Assembly (NCBI GenBank): GCA_934646175.1
Contig: CAKUEI010000058.1
Span: 1 to 11,147 of the forward strand
Reading direction: 5' to 3'
Source: an uncultured Oscillospiraceae bacterium
Lineage (GTDB): Bacteria > Bacillota > Clostridia > Oscillospirales > Oscillospiraceae
DNA length: 11,147 nucleotides
Shown here: positions 5,733 to 11,147 of the stretch, piece after piece
Position numbering within the stretch: position 1 is the first letter of the stretch
Layout: each line of letters begins with the position of its first letter
Notes under the pieces: model-generated
What the model was told of the DNA's origin: nothing
Database searches by the model: none
What the model saw: only the letters and a program-made list of their open reading frames with translations
Made by a program: the position numbers and the translations under genes

Positions 5733-6854
5733 ATGAAAAAACTGCTCGCACTGGCCCTGTCCCTCTCTCTGGTACTGGGCCTCGCCGCCTGCTCTACCTC
5801 CAACGGCGGCAACACCGACACTCCGGAACCCACCCCCTCTCAGACCGTCGAAGAGGGCGACTACAGCCTCCGCGTGGGCCTGCTGGGCACCAGCGTCAAG
5901 CCTGTCGGCGTTCTGGTCGCCGATGCGCTGGGCTACTTTGACGAAGAAGGCGTGAACATCGAGTTCGAGAAGGTCTCCAGCATGAACGACGCTTACACCG
6001 CCGTTTCCACCGGGGATCTGGACGTGTATCTGTTCAGCTCCACTGCCGCCGCCACCTTCATCAGCCAGGGCGTCACCACCCTGCGCGTCTTCGGCGGCAC
6101 CGCCGCAGAGGGCAGCGAGATCATGGCCGCTGCCGACAGCAACATCACCCTGAATTCCCCCGAGGATTTCAAGGGTCTGACCATTGGCTGCTTCATGGCT
6201 GAGACCGGCCAGATGGTGCTGAAAAACTATCTGATGGAACAGGGCTACACCATTGGTGAGCCGGGGGAAGGCGCCGACGTGACCTTTGTTTACTACAGTG
6301 ACACCAGCTCCGGCATTGCCGCCTGTGTCAACGGCGAATATGATCTGGTCCTCACCAACTCCTGCCTGGGCTACTATGCCGACCAGTACGGCGTGAAAGT
6401 GGTCGGCGACGTCAGCGATTTCGTCAGCCCCTATCCCTGCTGCCGCCAGACCTGCAACTCCGACACCTATGCGAACAATAAGGAAGCCCTCGTCCGTTTT
6501 GAGACCGCTGCTCTGCGCGGCCATGCCTATGCCGTCGAGCATCCGGAAGAGACCCTCGACATGCTGGTGGAGTACAGCGGCGAAGACCGCGACTTCCTGA
6601 AGGCTCAGATCTACGGCACCGACACCTATACTCCCGATATGCGCCTGACCCTGGATCCGGACAAGGACGCCTGCGTAGCTTTCTATGAGGCCATGGAGAA
6701 CATCGGCCAGATCCAGCCCGTCAGCGACATCAACTGGAGCGATTATGTGGTGACCGATGTGTACGGCGATGCTCTGGCCCGTCTCTCTCAGCGCGAGCCC
6801 GACAATGCCCGCTGGACGGAGCTGACCGAGTACTTCACCGCGCACAACAGCTGA
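5733..6854 (+). CDS. ABC importer substrate-binding lipoprotein (NMT1/SsuA-like)
   Basis: A 373-aa exported lipoprotein. The signal peptide MKKLLALALSLSLVLGLAAC ends in the lipobox LAAC with C20 as the lipidated residue, followed by a Ser/Thr/Pro/Glu-rich linker (about 21-44). The mature part matches the periplasmic-binding fold of the NMT1/SsuA/TauA group: LRVGLLGTSVKPVGVLVADA, LGYFDEEGVNIEFEKV, a STAAATFISQG stretch, and LNSPEDFKGLTIGC. The ATG at 5733 follows AGGAGA (5721-5726) by 6 bases; open sequence upstream overlaps DUF5714 and is not part of the gene. Proteins of this group bind sulfonates, taurine, nitrate, pyrimidine precursors or other small anions, so the ligand cannot be named. 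An unusual cysteine cluster CCRQTC (C236, C237, C241) sits in the second lobe. The ATPase gene follows after 36 bases. Confidence 0.92.
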   Translation: MKKLLALALSLSLVLGLAACSTSNGGNTDTPEPTPSQTVEEGDYSLRVGLLGTSVKPVGVLVADALGYFDEEGVNIEFEKVSSMNDAYTAVSTGDLDVYLFSSTAAATFISQGVTTLRVFGGTAAEGSEIMAAADSNITLNSPEDFKGLTIGCFMAETGQMVLKNYLMEQGYTIGEPGEGADVTFVYYSDTSSGIAACVNGEYDLVLTNSCLGYYADQYGVKVVGDVSDFVSPYPCCRQTCNSDTYANNKEALVRFETAALRGHAYAVEHPEETLDMLVEYSGEDRDFLKAQIYGTDTYTPDMRLTLDPDKDACVAFYEAMENIGQIQPVSDINWSDYVVTDVYGDALARLSQREPDNARWTELTEYFTAHNS

Positions 6855-6890
6855 TCATACTTCCGGCAAGAGAGAAGGGAATGCAGTCAC

Positions 6891-7697
6891 ATGGCAAAGA
6901 TCGAACTGGAACACGTCTCTTATACCTACCCCGATCAACCGGGGAGCACACCTGTGCTGCATGACCTTTCGCTGACCATCGAAGATGGGGAATTCCTATG
7001 TATTGTGGGCCAGTCCGGCTGTGGCAAGAGCACTTTGCTGCGCTTGCTCGCCGGACTGGCGTTCCCCTCTTCTGGCACCGTCTGCATCGACGGTCAGGCG
7101 GTGACCGGTCCTGGCACCAACCGGGCCATGGTCTTTCAGAATTACACCCTGTTCCCCTGGATGTCAGCCCGGCGCAACGTGGAATTTGGCATTCTTCAGG
7201 CGCGACCCGAGCTGTCCCGTGAGGAAGTGCGGAGCATCACCTCCGACGTGCTGCGAGAGGTGGGTATGCTGGAGCATGCGGAGAAATATCCCTTCCAGCT
7301 CTCCGGCGGGATGCGGCAGCGGGTCTCCCTTGCCCGTTCGCTTGCCATGGATGCCGATATTCTTCTTCTGGACGAGCCCTTCGGCGCGCTGGATACCCGT
7401 ATCCGCAGCGAACTACAGTCGCTGATCGAGTCGCTCTATCTGGGCACTCATGGCAAACGCAAAACCGTGGTTTTCGTCACCCATGATATTCATGAGGCCG
7501 TCTTTTTAGGCGACCGGGTGGTCTATATGACCCCAGGCACCATCTCTGGCATCCTTCCAATCGAGTTGCCCCATCCCCGCAGCGCGCTGGACGCCGCCGG
7601 GACTGAACAACTCTGCGTCTACCGCCGCCGTTTGCTCGCCTGCTTCCATGGAGAGACAGGCGATGTGAGCTGCGGCTGCGGGGAGGTGGAGGGATGA
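6891..7697 (+). CDS. ABC importer ATPase (SsuB/TauB-like)
   Basis: A 268-aa ATP-binding subunit with every expected motif: Walker A GQSGCGKST (40-48), Q-loop VFQNYTLFPW with Q83, signature LSGGMRQR (137-144), Walker B ILLLDEP with E162, D-loop GALD, and the switch His in FVTHD (H198). The Q-loop FPW and the overall length are typical of the nitrate/sulfonate/taurine subfamily. The C-terminal tail after about residue 235 is poorly conserved and ends with a cysteine-rich stretch, DVSCGCGEVEG. The ATG at 6891 has a modest Shine-Dalgarno, GAAGGG, 11 bases upstream. Its last bases overlap the permease start by 4 (ATGA), indicating translational coupling. It powers the import of the substrate captured by the upstream lipoprotein. 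Confidence 0.95.
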   Translation: MAKIELEHVSYTYPDQPGSTPVLHDLSLTIEDGEFLCIVGQSGCGKSTLLRLLAGLAFPSSGTVCIDGQAVTGPGTNRAMVFQNYTLFPWMSARRNVEFGILQARPELSREEVRSITSDVLREVGMLEHAEKYPFQLSGGMRQRVSLARSLAMDADILLLDEPFGALDTRIRSELQSLIESLYLGTHGKRKTVVFVTHDIHEAVFLGDRVVYMTPGTISGILPIELPHPRSALDAAGTEQLCVYRRRLLACFHGETGDVSCGCGEVEG

Positions 7698-8617
7698 AAA
7701 CAATGGTCCGCCGTCTGGTGCTGACGCATATTCCCCTTGCCGCCCTTTTGTACCTGGTGCTTTTCGCGCCCAAAAGCCGCCCCGGCATCGCGTCGAACAC
7801 GGCTTTGCTCGTTGCCCTCGCCCTGTTTGAAGGACTGTTCCTGCTGTCAGTATGGCGGAAAAAGCGCGCTGGCCGCACCCTTACCGCTCCCTTTGACATC
7901 ATGACCATCGTTTGGATTCTGTTGTTTTTCTGGGAACTGATGACCTCGGTGCTCAACCGTGCGCACCCCGTTCTTATCCCTGCGCCGGAAAATGTGTTCC
8001 ACACCTTTCGGGTCCAGTGGAGCGTCATGCTCCAGAACATCGCCTATTCCCTTCAGCTTCTGGTGATCGGCTTCTTCACCGGTCTGATTTTGGCGGTGGT
8101 GCTGGGACTCGTCGCGGGATGGTACCCCCGTCTGCGGGCCTTTGCTTATCCCATCGCTAACGTTCTGGCCCCCATTCCCGCCGTGGTGTTCTCCCCTTAT
8201 CTGGTGGCGCTGATGCCCACCTTCCGCAGCGCATCTGTAGTGGTCATCGTGCTGGGCGTGTTCTGGCCCAATTTCCTCACCACCGTGAACCGCGTGGTTG
8301 GGATCGAGCCGCAGATCCTTGACTCCGCCCGGATGCTCTGTCCCAGCAACCGCACCATGCTCTGGCACATTCTTCTGCCCTATTTGTTCCCCGGTGTTGT
8401 CTCCGGCCTTAGGGTAAGCCTTACCGCCTCTCTGCTCATGCTGAATTTTGCCGAGCTGATGGGCGCCACCCGGGGCATGGGGTTTTATGTGCAAAACAGC
8501 ATCACCTACGCAAACTATGCCCATGCCATCGCCGGCATCATCGTCATCGGCGTAGTGGTCACCGCACTGAGTGCGCTGGTCGCCTACCTGCAAAAGTGCC
8601 TGGTGCGCTGGCATTGA
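7694..8617 (+). CDS. ABC importer permease (SsuC/TauC-like)
   Basis: A 307-aa membrane subunit. Hydrophobic segments lie at about residues 8-25, 33-53 and 68-88, then a core of further segments beginning with NIAYSLQLLVIGFFTGLILA. The cytoplasmic coupling loop is seen as ILDSARMLCPSNRTMLWHIL followed by LPYLFPGVVSGLRVS, a version of the EAA motif of binding-protein-dependent permeases; the usual Gly is replaced by Ser-Asn. Two extra N-terminal hydrophobic segments make it longer than the roughly 250-aa SsuC core. The start overlaps the ATPase stop (ATGA). The CobW gene follows after 21 bases, so the transport genes and the GTPase are probably one transcript. Confidence 0.92.
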   Translation: MKTMVRRLVLTHIPLAALLYLVLFAPKSRPGIASNTALLVALALFEGLFLLSVWRKKRAGRTLTAPFDIMTIVWILLFFWELMTSVLNRAHPVLIPAPENVFHTFRVQWSVMLQNIAYSLQLLVIGFFTGLILAVVLGLVAGWYPRLRAFAYPIANVLAPIPAVVFSPYLVALMPTFRSASVVVIVLGVFWPNFLTTVNRVVGIEPQILDSARMLCPSNRTMLWHILLPYLFPGVVSGLRVSLTASLLMLNFAELMGATRGMGFYVQNSITYANYAHAIAGIIVIGVVVTALSALVAYLQKCLVRWH

Positions 8618-8638
8618 TCTAAAGGAGGTTTTCTCATT

Positions 8639-9562
8639 ATGGCCGCAAAGCTCTATCTCATCACTGGCTTCCTCGGCGCTGGAAAAACCACGTTCCTGCA
8701 CCAGTTCGTCCACCTGTTCCCCGACCAGCGCTCCGCCATGGTCATCAACGAATTCGGCAAACAGGGCGTGGATGGCACCCTGCTTTCCGATCTGGACATT
8801 CAGATGACCGAGATCGACAACGGCTCCATCTTCTGCGCCTGCAAAATCGAGCAGTTTGAGGACGCCTTGCTGAAGCTGCAGGAGCAGGACTTCGACCTCA
8901 TCTTTGTAGAGGCCTCCGGCCTCTCCGACCCCACCGCCGTGGGCACCATTCTGGGCCAGAAGGAGAAATTCCCCCGCATCGAGTACGTGGGGGCCATCTG
9001 TCTGGTGGACGGTGCCCGCTTCCAGAAGGTCTACCAGACCGCCCGCGTCTGCCGGATGCAGCTGGCCATCAGCGATCTGGTGCTCATCAACAAGTCCGAT
9101 CTGGCCACCCCGGAGCAGCTTCAGGAGATCATGACCATCGTCAAGGCTCAAAAGCCCACCCGTCCCGCGTATGAGACTTCTTTCGGCAAGATCGAGCCGG
9201 AGTGGCTTTCCGCCATGGAGAACCAGCCCGCAGCAGCCGATATCTCCGGTGAGATCCACACCCGCGACATCACCCTGCAGAAGATTTCCATGCACGTTGG
9301 TAATTTTAATTTGAAGGACCTCACTTCCTTCCTCCGCATGTTTGCGGAGGAGACCTACCGCATCAAGGGCTTCGTTTCCCTGCCGGAAGGGCACTTCGTG
9401 GCAGACTGCGTCGGCCCTCTGGTAGAGCTGCGCCCCTTTGACGGCGCGTCACCCAAGGATGAGAATACCCTCGTCATCCTGTACGGCAACGGCCTTCCCG
9501 CCAAAAAAGCCATCAAAGAGGCCTGCTCCTGGTTCCCCAACGGCGAGGTCACCCTTTCCTGA
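8639..9562 (+). CDS. CobW/COG0523 family GTPase (metallochaperone-like)
   Basis: A 307-aa G3E-family GTPase. Walker A GFLGAGKTT (10-18), the switch region EASGLSDPTAVG, and the base-recognition motif NKSD (151-154) are clear. The C-terminal part (about 210-300) carries a CobW_C-type domain (ISMHVGNFNLKDLTSFLRMF, KGFVSLPEGHF, LVILYGNG). The metal-binding motif between Walker A and the switch, usually C-x-C-C, reads F-C66-A-C68-K69, lacking the last Cys. AAAGGAGG ends 10 bases before the ATG. COG0523 proteins deliver zinc, cobalt, nickel or iron to target enzymes. Given the neighbouring zinc- or corrinoid-linked UroD-fold enzymes, supply of metal to one of them is a reasonable inference. I do not use the symbol cobW because a role in cobalamin synthesis is not shown. 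Confidence 0.9.
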   Translation: MAAKLYLITGFLGAGKTTFLHQFVHLFPDQRSAMVINEFGKQGVDGTLLSDLDIQMTEIDNGSIFCACKIEQFEDALLKLQEQDFDLIFVEASGLSDPTAVGTILGQKEKFPRIEYVGAICLVDGARFQKVYQTARVCRMQLAISDLVLINKSDLATPEQLQEIMTIVKAQKPTRPAYETSFGKIEPEWLSAMENQPAAADISGEIHTRDITLQKISMHVGNFNLKDLTSFLRMFAEETYRIKGFVSLPEGHFVADCVGPLVELRPFDGASPKDENTLVILYGNGLPAKKAIKEACSWFPNGEVTLS

Positions 9563-9578
9563 CAAGGCTTGTCAGGGG

Positions 9579-9604
9579 CCGCTTCCTGTGGTATCCTGAA
9601 GCGG
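9579..9604 (+). other. Hairpin touching the GNAT ribosome-binding site
   Basis: CCGCTTC (9579-9585) and GAAGCGG (9598-9604) are perfect complements separated by 12 bases. The right arm runs into the Shine-Dalgarno GGAGGTGA (9603-9610) of the acetyltransferase gene, so it could reduce translation or act as a weak end for the CobW transcript. A second dyad, TGACAAG-G-CTTGTCA (9560-9574), precedes it. No T tract follows. Confidence 0.35.
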
Positions 9605-9615
9605 AGGTGATTTCA

Positions 9616-9885
9616 ATGGAATTTCAGCATGAACCCGGCCGCATCTTCGCCCTCTCGCCGGAAGGTGCCCTTCTCTGCGAGGTGACCTTTCCCACTGAAA
9701 ACGGCGTGGCCGACTTAAACCATACCTTCGTGGATGAATCCCTGCGGGGGCAGGGCATCGCGGGTAAACTGCTCACGGCAGCCGTCGCCCAGATCCGGAA
9801 GGACGGCCTTCACGTCCGCCCCACCTGCTCTTACGCCCGCACCTGGTTTGAAAAGCATCCCGAGGAACAGGATCTCTTGGCGTAA
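9616..9885 (+). CDS. GNAT family N-acetyltransferase (YjdJ/COG2388-like)
   Basis: An 89-aa mini-acetyltransferase of the COG2388 type, much shorter than ordinary GNAT enzymes but of normal length for this group. The acetyl-CoA binding stretch is VDESLRGQGIAGKLL, preceded by the strand ADLNHTFV. The end, CSYARTWFEKHPEEQDLL, matches the family's conserved Cys-Ser-Tyr and His-Pro-Glu tail. The substrate of these proteins is not known. The frame reaches back to a GTG at 9607 inside the Shine-Dalgarno GGAGGTGA, so the ATG at 9616 is the start. It is 53 bases downstream of the CobW gene and may be read from the same transcript or separately; nothing links it functionally to the transport or methyl-transfer genes. 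Confidence 0.88.
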   Translation: MEFQHEPGRIFALSPEGALLCEVTFPTENGVADLNHTFVDESLRGQGIAGKLLTAAVAQIRKDGLHVRPTCSYARTWFEKHPEEQDLLA

Positions 9886-9899
9886 CGGATCCTGCAGAC

Positions 9900-9940
9900 A
9901 AAAAGCTCCGCATGGCCCAAAGGCCATGCGGAGCTTTTTT
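9900..9940. terminator. Bidirectional intrinsic terminator
   Basis: A perfect 18-bp stem (9900-9917 with 9922-9939; core GCTCCGCATGGCC) around the tetraloop CAAA, with A and T runs at the outer ends so that it works in both directions. It lies 14 bases after the acetyltransferase stop and directly abuts the stop codon of the convergent regulator. Confidence 0.95.
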
Positions 9941-9941
9941 C

Positions 9942-10160
9942 TCACTGCAGCGGGGTCTTTCGCACCTGGGTGCGCCCCAGCAGGTAATCGGCGGAACACT
10001 CAAATAAGTCACACAGAATGCACAGCTTGTCCGCGGGGATGGAGCCTTTTCCCGCCTGCCAGTTCTGCAAACTGCGTACATGGACATCCAGATGTTCCGC
10101 CAACTCCCGTTTGGTCTGCCCCAGTCGCGCCCGCTCGGCTTCAATATTCGGATAAGTCAT
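9942..10160 (-). CDS. XRE (Cro/CI-type) helix-turn-helix regulator
   Basis: A 72-aa DNA-binding protein that is almost only an HTH domain: LGQTKRELAEHLDVHVRSLQ (about 13-32) followed by NWQAGKGSIPADKLCILCDLF and the family end SADYLLGR. GGAGGGG lies 5 bases before the ATG on the - strand, and a consensus promoter stands upstream. It is divergent from a second XRE gene, an arrangement seen in phage-like or toxin-antitoxin-like switches and in ordinary chromosomal regulator pairs. There is no sensory domain. No toxin or phage gene is visible, so its target is probably its own intergenic region; that is an inference. Confidence 0.9.
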   Translation of the reverse strand: MTYPNIEAERARLGQTKRELAEHLDVHVRSLQNWQAGKGSIPADKLCILCDLFECSADYLLGRTQVRKTPLQ

Positions 10161-10173
10161 ATTTTCCCCTCCG

Positions 10174-10264
10174 TAATTCGATTTATTCGGATTCTGTTTT
10201 GATAATATCCTACTTTCCAGAATTTGTCAATCCCGTTTTGAAAATAATTCGAGATTTTTGGATT
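10174..10264 (+). repeat. 20-bp direct repeat in the divergent XRE promoter region
   Basis: Two copies at 10174-10193 and 10245-10264 share 16 of 20 bases; both begin TAATTCGA and end GGATT, and they are 71 bp apart. One lies at the start of the leader of the leftward gene, the other between the two -35 boxes just before the rightward promoter. This is a good candidate for operators of one or both regulators. The region 10161-10326 otherwise holds only the two promoters. Confidence 0.55.
10202..10230 (-). promoter_or_regulatory. Consensus sigma-A promoter of the leftward XRE gene
   Basis: On the - strand TTGACA (10230-10225), a 17-base spacer, and TATTAT (10207-10202). The start point would be near 10195, with a leader of about 35 bases. 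Confidence 0.85.
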
Positions 10265-10269
10265 TTTTC

Positions 10270-10298
10270 TTGACAGGCAGCAAAATTTATCCTATTCT
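10270..10298 (+). promoter_or_regulatory. Consensus sigma-A promoter of the rightward XRE gene
   Basis: TTGACA (10270-10275), a 17-base spacer and TATTCT (10293-10298). The start point would be near 10305, giving a short leader with the Shine-Dalgarno AAGGGGGTGA (10311-10320). Confidence 0.85.
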
Positions 10299-10326
10299 AA
10301 ATGCGGGCCAAAGGGGGTGATACAAA

Positions 10327-10650
10327 ATGAGTCAAATCGGCTTACGCCTGCGTGAACTTCGGGAACGCACCGGTCTCAGCCAGAAGCAGTTTGCCGAAAA
10401 CATCAATATGAAGCAGACGACCTACAACGGCTACGAGACTGGGAAGCATGTCCCGAAATCCGAAATTCTCGTTCTTCTGGCTGAGCGATACGGCGTTTCG
10501 GTGGACTACCTGCTGGGAAAGGACCCCGCGCCAAGCACTCCTCCCGCCACTGCCCATGACCAGCGTCTTACGGAGCTTCTTCAGACCGCCTCTCCGGAAA
10601 TGAAGCAGGCGCTGATCGTCCTGCTTGAGCAAGCTCAAGCAGCTGAATGA
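10327..10650 (+). CDS. XRE (Cro/CI-type) regulator with short C-terminal helical tail
   Basis: A 107-aa regulator. Residues about 4-64 are an HTH_3 domain: LRELRERTGLSQKQFAENIN, then MKQTTYNGYETGKHVPKSEI and LLAERYGVSVDYLLGK. A proline-rich linker (PAPSTPPATAHD) leads to a helical tail, LTELLQTASPEMKQALIVLL, ending EQAQAAE, probably for dimerisation. The ATG at 10327 follows AAGGGGGTGA by 6 bases. It is divergent from the other XRE gene and shares its control region. The last 83 bases overlap, in the opposite direction, a small ORF at 10568-10774 whose own C-terminal helix resembles this tail. Its target genes are unknown; the next gene to the right is outside the window. Confidence 0.92.
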   Translation: MSQIGLRLRELRERTGLSQKQFAENINMKQTTYNGYETGKHVPKSEILVLLAERYGVSVDYLLGKDPAPSTPPATAHDQRLTELLQTASPEMKQALIVLLEQAQAAE

Positions 10651-10774
10651 TCTCCCGCTGTTTTCTCTCTGGCAGGGCGGCAAACAGCCTGTGGATCACT
10701 TCATCCACCGCTTCGTTTTCCTGCCACCTGCCTCCCTCTTTCCCCGCGCTGTATCCATCGCTGTCCCTTCCCAT
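10568..10774 (-). CDS. Small hypothetical protein, convergently overlapping the XRE gene
   Basis: A possible 68-aa protein of no family I recognise. In favour of a real gene: AAAGGAG lies 9 bases before the ATG on the - strand, the codons are ordinary, and the middle part (EAVDEVIHRLFAALPERKQ then REIIQLLELAQAG, about residues 21-52) looks like a real amphipathic helix pair. It resembles the tail of the XRE regulator on the other strand (SPEMKQALIVLLEQAQA). The N-terminal 20 residues are Gly/Glu/Arg rich and the last 16 are low-complexity. Against: no good promoter is evident, and the 3' end overlaps a convincing gene by 83 bases. It could also be a remnant of an XRE-type regulator that lost its HTH. 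Confidence 0.45.
   Translation of the reverse strand: MGRDSDGYSAGKEGGRWQENEAVDEVIHRLFAALPERKQREIIQLLELAQAGRSAPASFPERRSEEAP
10621..10642. repeat. Perfect 10-bp inverted repeat inside overlapping gene ends
   Basis: CTGCTTGAGC (10621-10630) and GCTCAAGCAG (10633-10642) with a 2-base centre. Both strands are coding here if the small leftward ORF is real, giving LLEQAQA on + and LLELAQA on -. It could fold in both transcripts, but no T tract follows on the + strand. Confidence 0.6.
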
Positions 10775-10964
10775 CTTTCGCGCTCCTTTCTCTTTTTCGC
10801 TGCGAAGTATTTTCCCTTCACGGTGCCGGAATGTTGAAAAGTGTGCTTCGGTTTGCGCTGTCGTATAGACAGTCTAACGCACGAAAAAGCGAAAACCTGT
10901 CGTTTCCCGTCGAAAAAGAAATTTTTTGTCACAAAAACGGCCCGTTGGCATCCTCTTCGAACCG

Positions 10965-11016
10965 GAAAACCCGTACCTTTGCCCTGCATGCGGCAGGCCA
11001 AAGGTACGAGCTTTTC
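10965..11016. repeat. Long imperfect inverted repeat
   Basis: CGTACCTTTG (10972-10981) pairs perfectly with CAAAGGTACG (10999-11008). Inside, CCTGC (10983-10987) pairs with GCAGG (10993-10997) across one C-C mismatch, leaving the loop ATGCG. Outside, GAAAA (10965-10969) can pair with TTTTC (11012-11016). As RNA this is a stable stem of about 20 base pairs. The outer T run on the + strand is short. Confidence 0.7.
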
Positions 11017-11024
11017 GCGTTGGA

Positions 11025-11109
11025 GCGGGCGCCCGCTTTTGCGGGCCGAAGTTAAAAAAGAAAGACACGACTTTCCGCTACTCCTGATAGGGGTACCTTG
11101 AAGCGTGTC
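11025..11109 (+). other. Competing hairpins in a possible structured RNA
   Basis: GCGGGC (11025-11030), GCCCGC (11031-11036) and GCGGGC (11041-11046) offer alternative pairings, the second pair closing a TTTT loop. Further on, GACACG (11064-11069) pairs with CGTGTC (11104-11109), enclosing the hairpin TACTCC-TGATA-GGGGTA (11079-11095, with one wobble). GTACCTT at 11093-11099 could instead pair with AAGGTAC at 11001-11007. I do not recognise an RNA family. Confidence 0.35.
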
Positions 11110-11117
11110 CTCGGATT

Positions 11118-11147
11118 AGGCAGGCAGTGCAATTGTACTGTCTGCCT
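11118..11147 (+). terminator. Terminator-like hairpin cut by the window edge
   Basis: AGGCAGGCAGT (11118-11128) pairs with ACTGTCTGCCT (11137-11147) with one G-T wobble, around the loop GCAATTGT. Whether a T tract follows cannot be seen because the window ends at the last paired base. Confidence 0.4.

Larger units (their letters stand above)
10775..11147. other. Gene-free right end with several inverted repeats
   Basis: No ORF here has a convincing ribosome site together with protein-like composition. The stretch contains the small dyads CTGTC-GTATA-GACAG (10858-10872) and TTTTTGT-C-ACAAAAA (10923-10937), and then the larger structures listed separately. It may be a leader or small RNA gene for something beyond the window, or the border of a lost mobile element. 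I recognise no tRNA, rRNA, SRP RNA, 6S RNA or known riboswitch in it. Confidence 0.5.

Noticed and set aside
7847..9394. Long leftward open frame of about 515 codons opposite the permease and CobW genes
   Set aside because: It spans two well-supported genes on the other strand and has only low-complexity Gly/His/Glu composition. The leftward frames at 2251-3300 and 5637-6845 are rejected for the same reason.
9942..10774. XRE pair as a toxin-antitoxin module
   Set aside because: Both larger proteins are HTH regulators and no toxin fold such as HigB, RelE or HipA is seen; the small leftward ORF does not resemble one.
10866..10876. TAGAC-A-GTCTA dyad as another copy of the 3399 palindrome
   Set aside because: The arms are the same but the centre is 1 base instead of 3, which would change the geometry for a dimeric protein; it is also part of a small hairpin and far from the cluster. 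Probably chance.
10696..11001. Leftward open frame of about 101 codons
   Set aside because: Lys/Arg-rich with no domain and no good ribosome site; it overlaps the inverted repeats, while the small ORF at 10568-10774 in another frame has a better start.
1..11147. CRISPR array, tRNA, rRNA, transposase or integrase
   Set aside because: No regularly spaced identical repeats of the right length, no tRNA-like cloverleaf with a GGTTCGA arm, and no transposase or recombinase motif on either strand.

Overview
The window looks like chromosomal DNA from a GC-rich anaerobic member of the Clostridia, most likely an Oscillospiraceae relative (Oscillibacter, Flavonifractor or Lawsonibacter type). The reasons are Gram-positive style Shine-Dalgarno sequences (AAGGAGG, GGAGGTGA), strongly C/G-ending codons beside AT-rich intergenic regions, GC-rich terminators with T tracts, sigma-A promoters, and protein families typical of anaerobes that move methyl groups through corrinoids. 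The genus is an inference from general resemblance, not from a marker gene.

Positions 1-9562 hold what looks like one functional neighbourhood, almost all on the + strand. It starts with a PocR-domain/AraC regulator (15-1301) and a small DUF6951 protein (1321-1647). These are followed by a bidirectional terminator and a convergent PadR-type regulator (1700-2080, -). Next come two separately promoted paralogues of the uroporphyrinogen-decarboxylase-fold methyltransferase family (MtaA/CmuA/MtbA-like, not true HemE). The first (2296-3306) keeps the zinc ligand set H-x-C...C. The second (3624-4967) has Phe in place of the His and carries a C-terminal thioredoxin-like domain with CAAC and a cis-Pro. 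Then follow a cysteine-rich DUF5714 protein (5120-5713), a lipoprotein/ATPase/permease importer of the SsuABC/TauABC/NMT1 type (5733-8617), and a CobW-family (COG0523) GTPase (8639-9562).

How the genes may work together (inference): the importer brings in a small, probably methylated compound; the UroD-fold enzymes and the DUF6951 and DUF5714 proteins handle a methyl group or a corrinoid/thiol acceptor; the CobW GTPase supplies or inserts a metal; and PocR and PadR sense substrate or corrinoid. No corrinoid-binding protein, substrate methyltransferase or corrinoid activase lies in the window, so the substrate is unknown.

Positions 9616-10774 are a different region: a small GNAT acetyltransferase, a bidirectional terminator, and two divergent Cro/CI-type regulators with consensus promoters facing away from each other and a shared 20-bp direct repeat. 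A small ORF of likely reality (10568-10774, -) overlaps the end of the second regulator tail to tail. Positions 10775-11147 have no convincing gene but contain several inverted repeats with competing pairings and a terminator-like hairpin at the window edge.

The most interesting points are the thioredoxin-fused, His-less UroD-fold protein; a 17-bp-phased repeat upstream of the DUF5714 gene with a weaker echo upstream of the first methyltransferase; a near-identical 12-bp palindrome upstream of both methyltransferase genes; and the structured noncoding segment at the right end.
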